DNA of 6,009 bases from Pseudomonadales bacterium (GTDB lineage: Bacteria > Pseudomonadota > Gammaproteobacteria > Pseudomonadales > Azotimanducaceae), in NCBI GenBank assembly GCA_029244465.1, contig JAQWQN010000104.1, positions 1 to 6,009 of the forward strand, written 5' to 3'. The translations under genes were made by a program, and so were the position numbers. Below are positions 4,983 through 6,009 of this stretch, piece by piece. Numbering within the stretch: position 1 is the stretch's first letter; each line of letters opens with the position of its first letter. The notes under the pieces were generated by a model. That model had not been told where the DNA came from, searched no databases, and saw nothing but the letters and a program-made list of their open reading frames with translations.

Positions 4983-6009
4983 ATGAACGACACGGCCGTC
5001 GCTGCTGCACTAGATCAAGCGCAAGACTTGGTCGACAGAGGGTTTGCTCATCTCAACGGCGACCTCGATCTGGAGCAGATTGAGCTCTACGACCTGGCCT
5101 TTAGTCAAGCCGAGCTATTTGCAGCAAAGTCACTGCTCAATCACGCAAGTTCGGATTTAAAAAAATCTGCCGCGCACTACTTTGCGGCGGATTCGCTTGC
5201 TCAAATCCAGGCTCGTTTGATACGTCGTTCGCGGTCGTATGGACTGAACCGAGCTGATATAGCCGGGATAAACCTGCTCGAGCATGCACTCACTCCGGCA
5301 GCAATCGTAAAGCTTGGGCAACAGTTCGTTGACCATGGCTTACCATTGGACGACTTTGATGAAGAAAAGTCGATTATTCGAGATACATTTCATGATTTTG
5401 CCAACGAGGTAGTGAAACCACTGGCTGAAGAGATCCATCGCAACGATCTCCTTGTGCCAGACGAAATTCTGAATCCGCTTCGTGAAATGGGATGTTTTGG
5501 GCTTTCCGTGCCTGAGCGATACGGAGGGCTCAAACCGGACAATCGCGAAGACAGCGTCGGTATGGTGATCGTTACCGAAGAACTGTCTCGTGGCTCTCTT
5601 GGGGCAGCAGGAAGCCTCATCACGCGCCCGGAAATAATGGCGCGCGCGATTATGGAGGGTGGCACCGAAGGGCAGAAGCAGCGTTGGCTGCCTGGAATGG
5701 CCCGTGGTGAGCCGCTTTGTGCCATATCGATTACCGAACCAAACACTGGCTCAGATGTCGCAAGTGTTGCACTTCGTGCAAAAAAAACAGACGGTGGGTG
5801 GCTGCTGAGTGGCGGGAAAACCTGGTGTACGTTCGCGGGCAAAGCTGGATTGATCCTAGTGCTCGCACGAACGGAAGAGGTCTCGGGTCATCGCGGGCTT
5901 TCGTTATTTGTCGTGGAGAAGCGTGCTACAGAGGGGCACGATTTTGAAATTGTGCAAGATTCTGGAGGAAAGGTGGTCGGGCGCGCGATCGCAACTTTGG
6001 GTTACCGAG
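4983..6009 (+). CDS. Acyl-CoA dehydrogenase with N-terminal extension, (2S)-methylsuccinyl-CoA dehydrogenase-like; runs off right edge
   Basis: The frame is open from ATG 4983 to the window end: 342 complete codons and one extra base. Residues 1 to about 125 form a mostly helical extension absent from ordinary acyl-CoA dehydrogenases. The dehydrogenase fold follows: an N-terminal helical domain (about 126-240; EKSIIRDTFHDFA, MGCFGLSVPERYGG) and the FAD-binding middle domain (SITEPNTGSDVAS at 249-261, KTWCTFAG at 279-286, HRGLSLFVVEK at 303-313). The catalytic Glu should lie beyond the edge. From memory of the family, the extension plus the ITRPEI, GGTE..K..WLP, KTWCTFAG and GGK..GR.I.T.GYR pattern resembles Mcd, which oxidises (2S)-methylsuccinyl-CoA to mesaconyl-C1-CoA in the ethylmalonyl-CoA pathway. 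The family is certain; the exact substrate is inferred. A TGA directly precedes the ATG, so translation cannot start further upstream in this frame. No clear Shine-Dalgarno is present. It is divergent from hemF. Confidence 0.88.
   Translation, partial: MNDTAVAAALDQAQDLVDRGFAHLNGDLDLEQIELYDLAFSQAELFAAKSLLNHASSDLKKSAAHYFAADSLAQIQARLIRRSRSYGLNRADIAGINLLEHALTPAAIVKLGQQFVDHGLPLDDFDEEKSIIRDTFHDFANEVVKPLAEEIHRNDLLVPDEILNPLREMGCFGLSVPERYGGLKPDNREDSVGMVIVTEELSRGSLGAAGSLITRPEIMARAIMEGGTEGQKQRWLPGMARGEPLCAISITEPNTGSDVASVALRAKKTDGGWLLSGGKTWCTFAGKAGLILVLARTEEVSGHRGLSLFVVEKRATEGHDFEIVQDSGGKVVGRAIATLGYR

Noticed and set aside
5390..5842. 150-residue open frame on the minus strand
   Set aside because: It lies wholly inside the acyl-CoA dehydrogenase gene, is low-complexity Ser/Arg/Pro-rich, and matches no family I recognise. 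It is an antisense shadow.
1..6009. A defence system, mobile element or novel gene cluster
   Set aside because: Every substantial frame belongs to a familiar housekeeping or metabolic family. I saw no integrase, transposase, terminal repeats, tRNA attachment site, reverse transcriptase or CRISPR-like spacing.

Overview
The window looks like an ordinary chromosomal stretch from a marine-type proteobacterium, most likely a gammaproteobacterium. This is inferred from gene content: aerobic HemF, an ExbD-type energiser subunit, a BON-domain outer-membrane lipoprotein, and a (2S)-methylsuccinyl-CoA-dehydrogenase-like acyl-CoA dehydrogenase, in compact DNA of moderate GC. I see no rRNA, tRNA, CRISPR array, insertion sequence or phage gene. 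No species can be named from the sequence alone.

Layout, left to right. Bases 1-1158 (+) hold most of a concentrative nucleoside transporter (CNT/NupC family). It is cut by the left edge and broken by one in-frame amber codon at 316-318, with family-like protein on both sides in the same frame. It converges on an exbD/tolR-family gene (1223-1636, -), and a strong hairpin at 1184-1203 ends the exbD transcript. Upstream of exbD on the same strand is an SMP-30/gluconolactonase-family gene (1766-2671, -). It is divergent from a small BON-domain lipoprotein gene (2762-3091, +) that probably starts at TTG. The 90 bp between these two contains a perfect short inverted repeat (2708-2722).

After an AT-rich convergent spacer (3092-3250) comes a minus-strand pair: hemF (4006-4905) followed by a sulfotransferase-like gene (3251-4009). 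The two overlap by an ATGA stop/start. A 77 bp spacer separates hemF from a divergent acyl-CoA dehydrogenase gene (4983 to beyond 6009, +). That gene has a helical N-terminal extension and motifs I associate with (2S)-methylsuccinyl-CoA dehydrogenase of the ethylmalonyl-CoA pathway.

The genes do not form one obvious pathway. The likely functional units are the hemF/sulfotransferase pair, exbD with its own promoter, and possibly an operon beginning at the acyl-CoA dehydrogenase and continuing off the right edge. I did not find a convincing undescribed system. The items most worth a second look are the amber-interrupted transporter with altered nucleobase-site residues, the coupling of a sulfotransferase-like gene to hemF, and the Mcd-like dehydrogenase.
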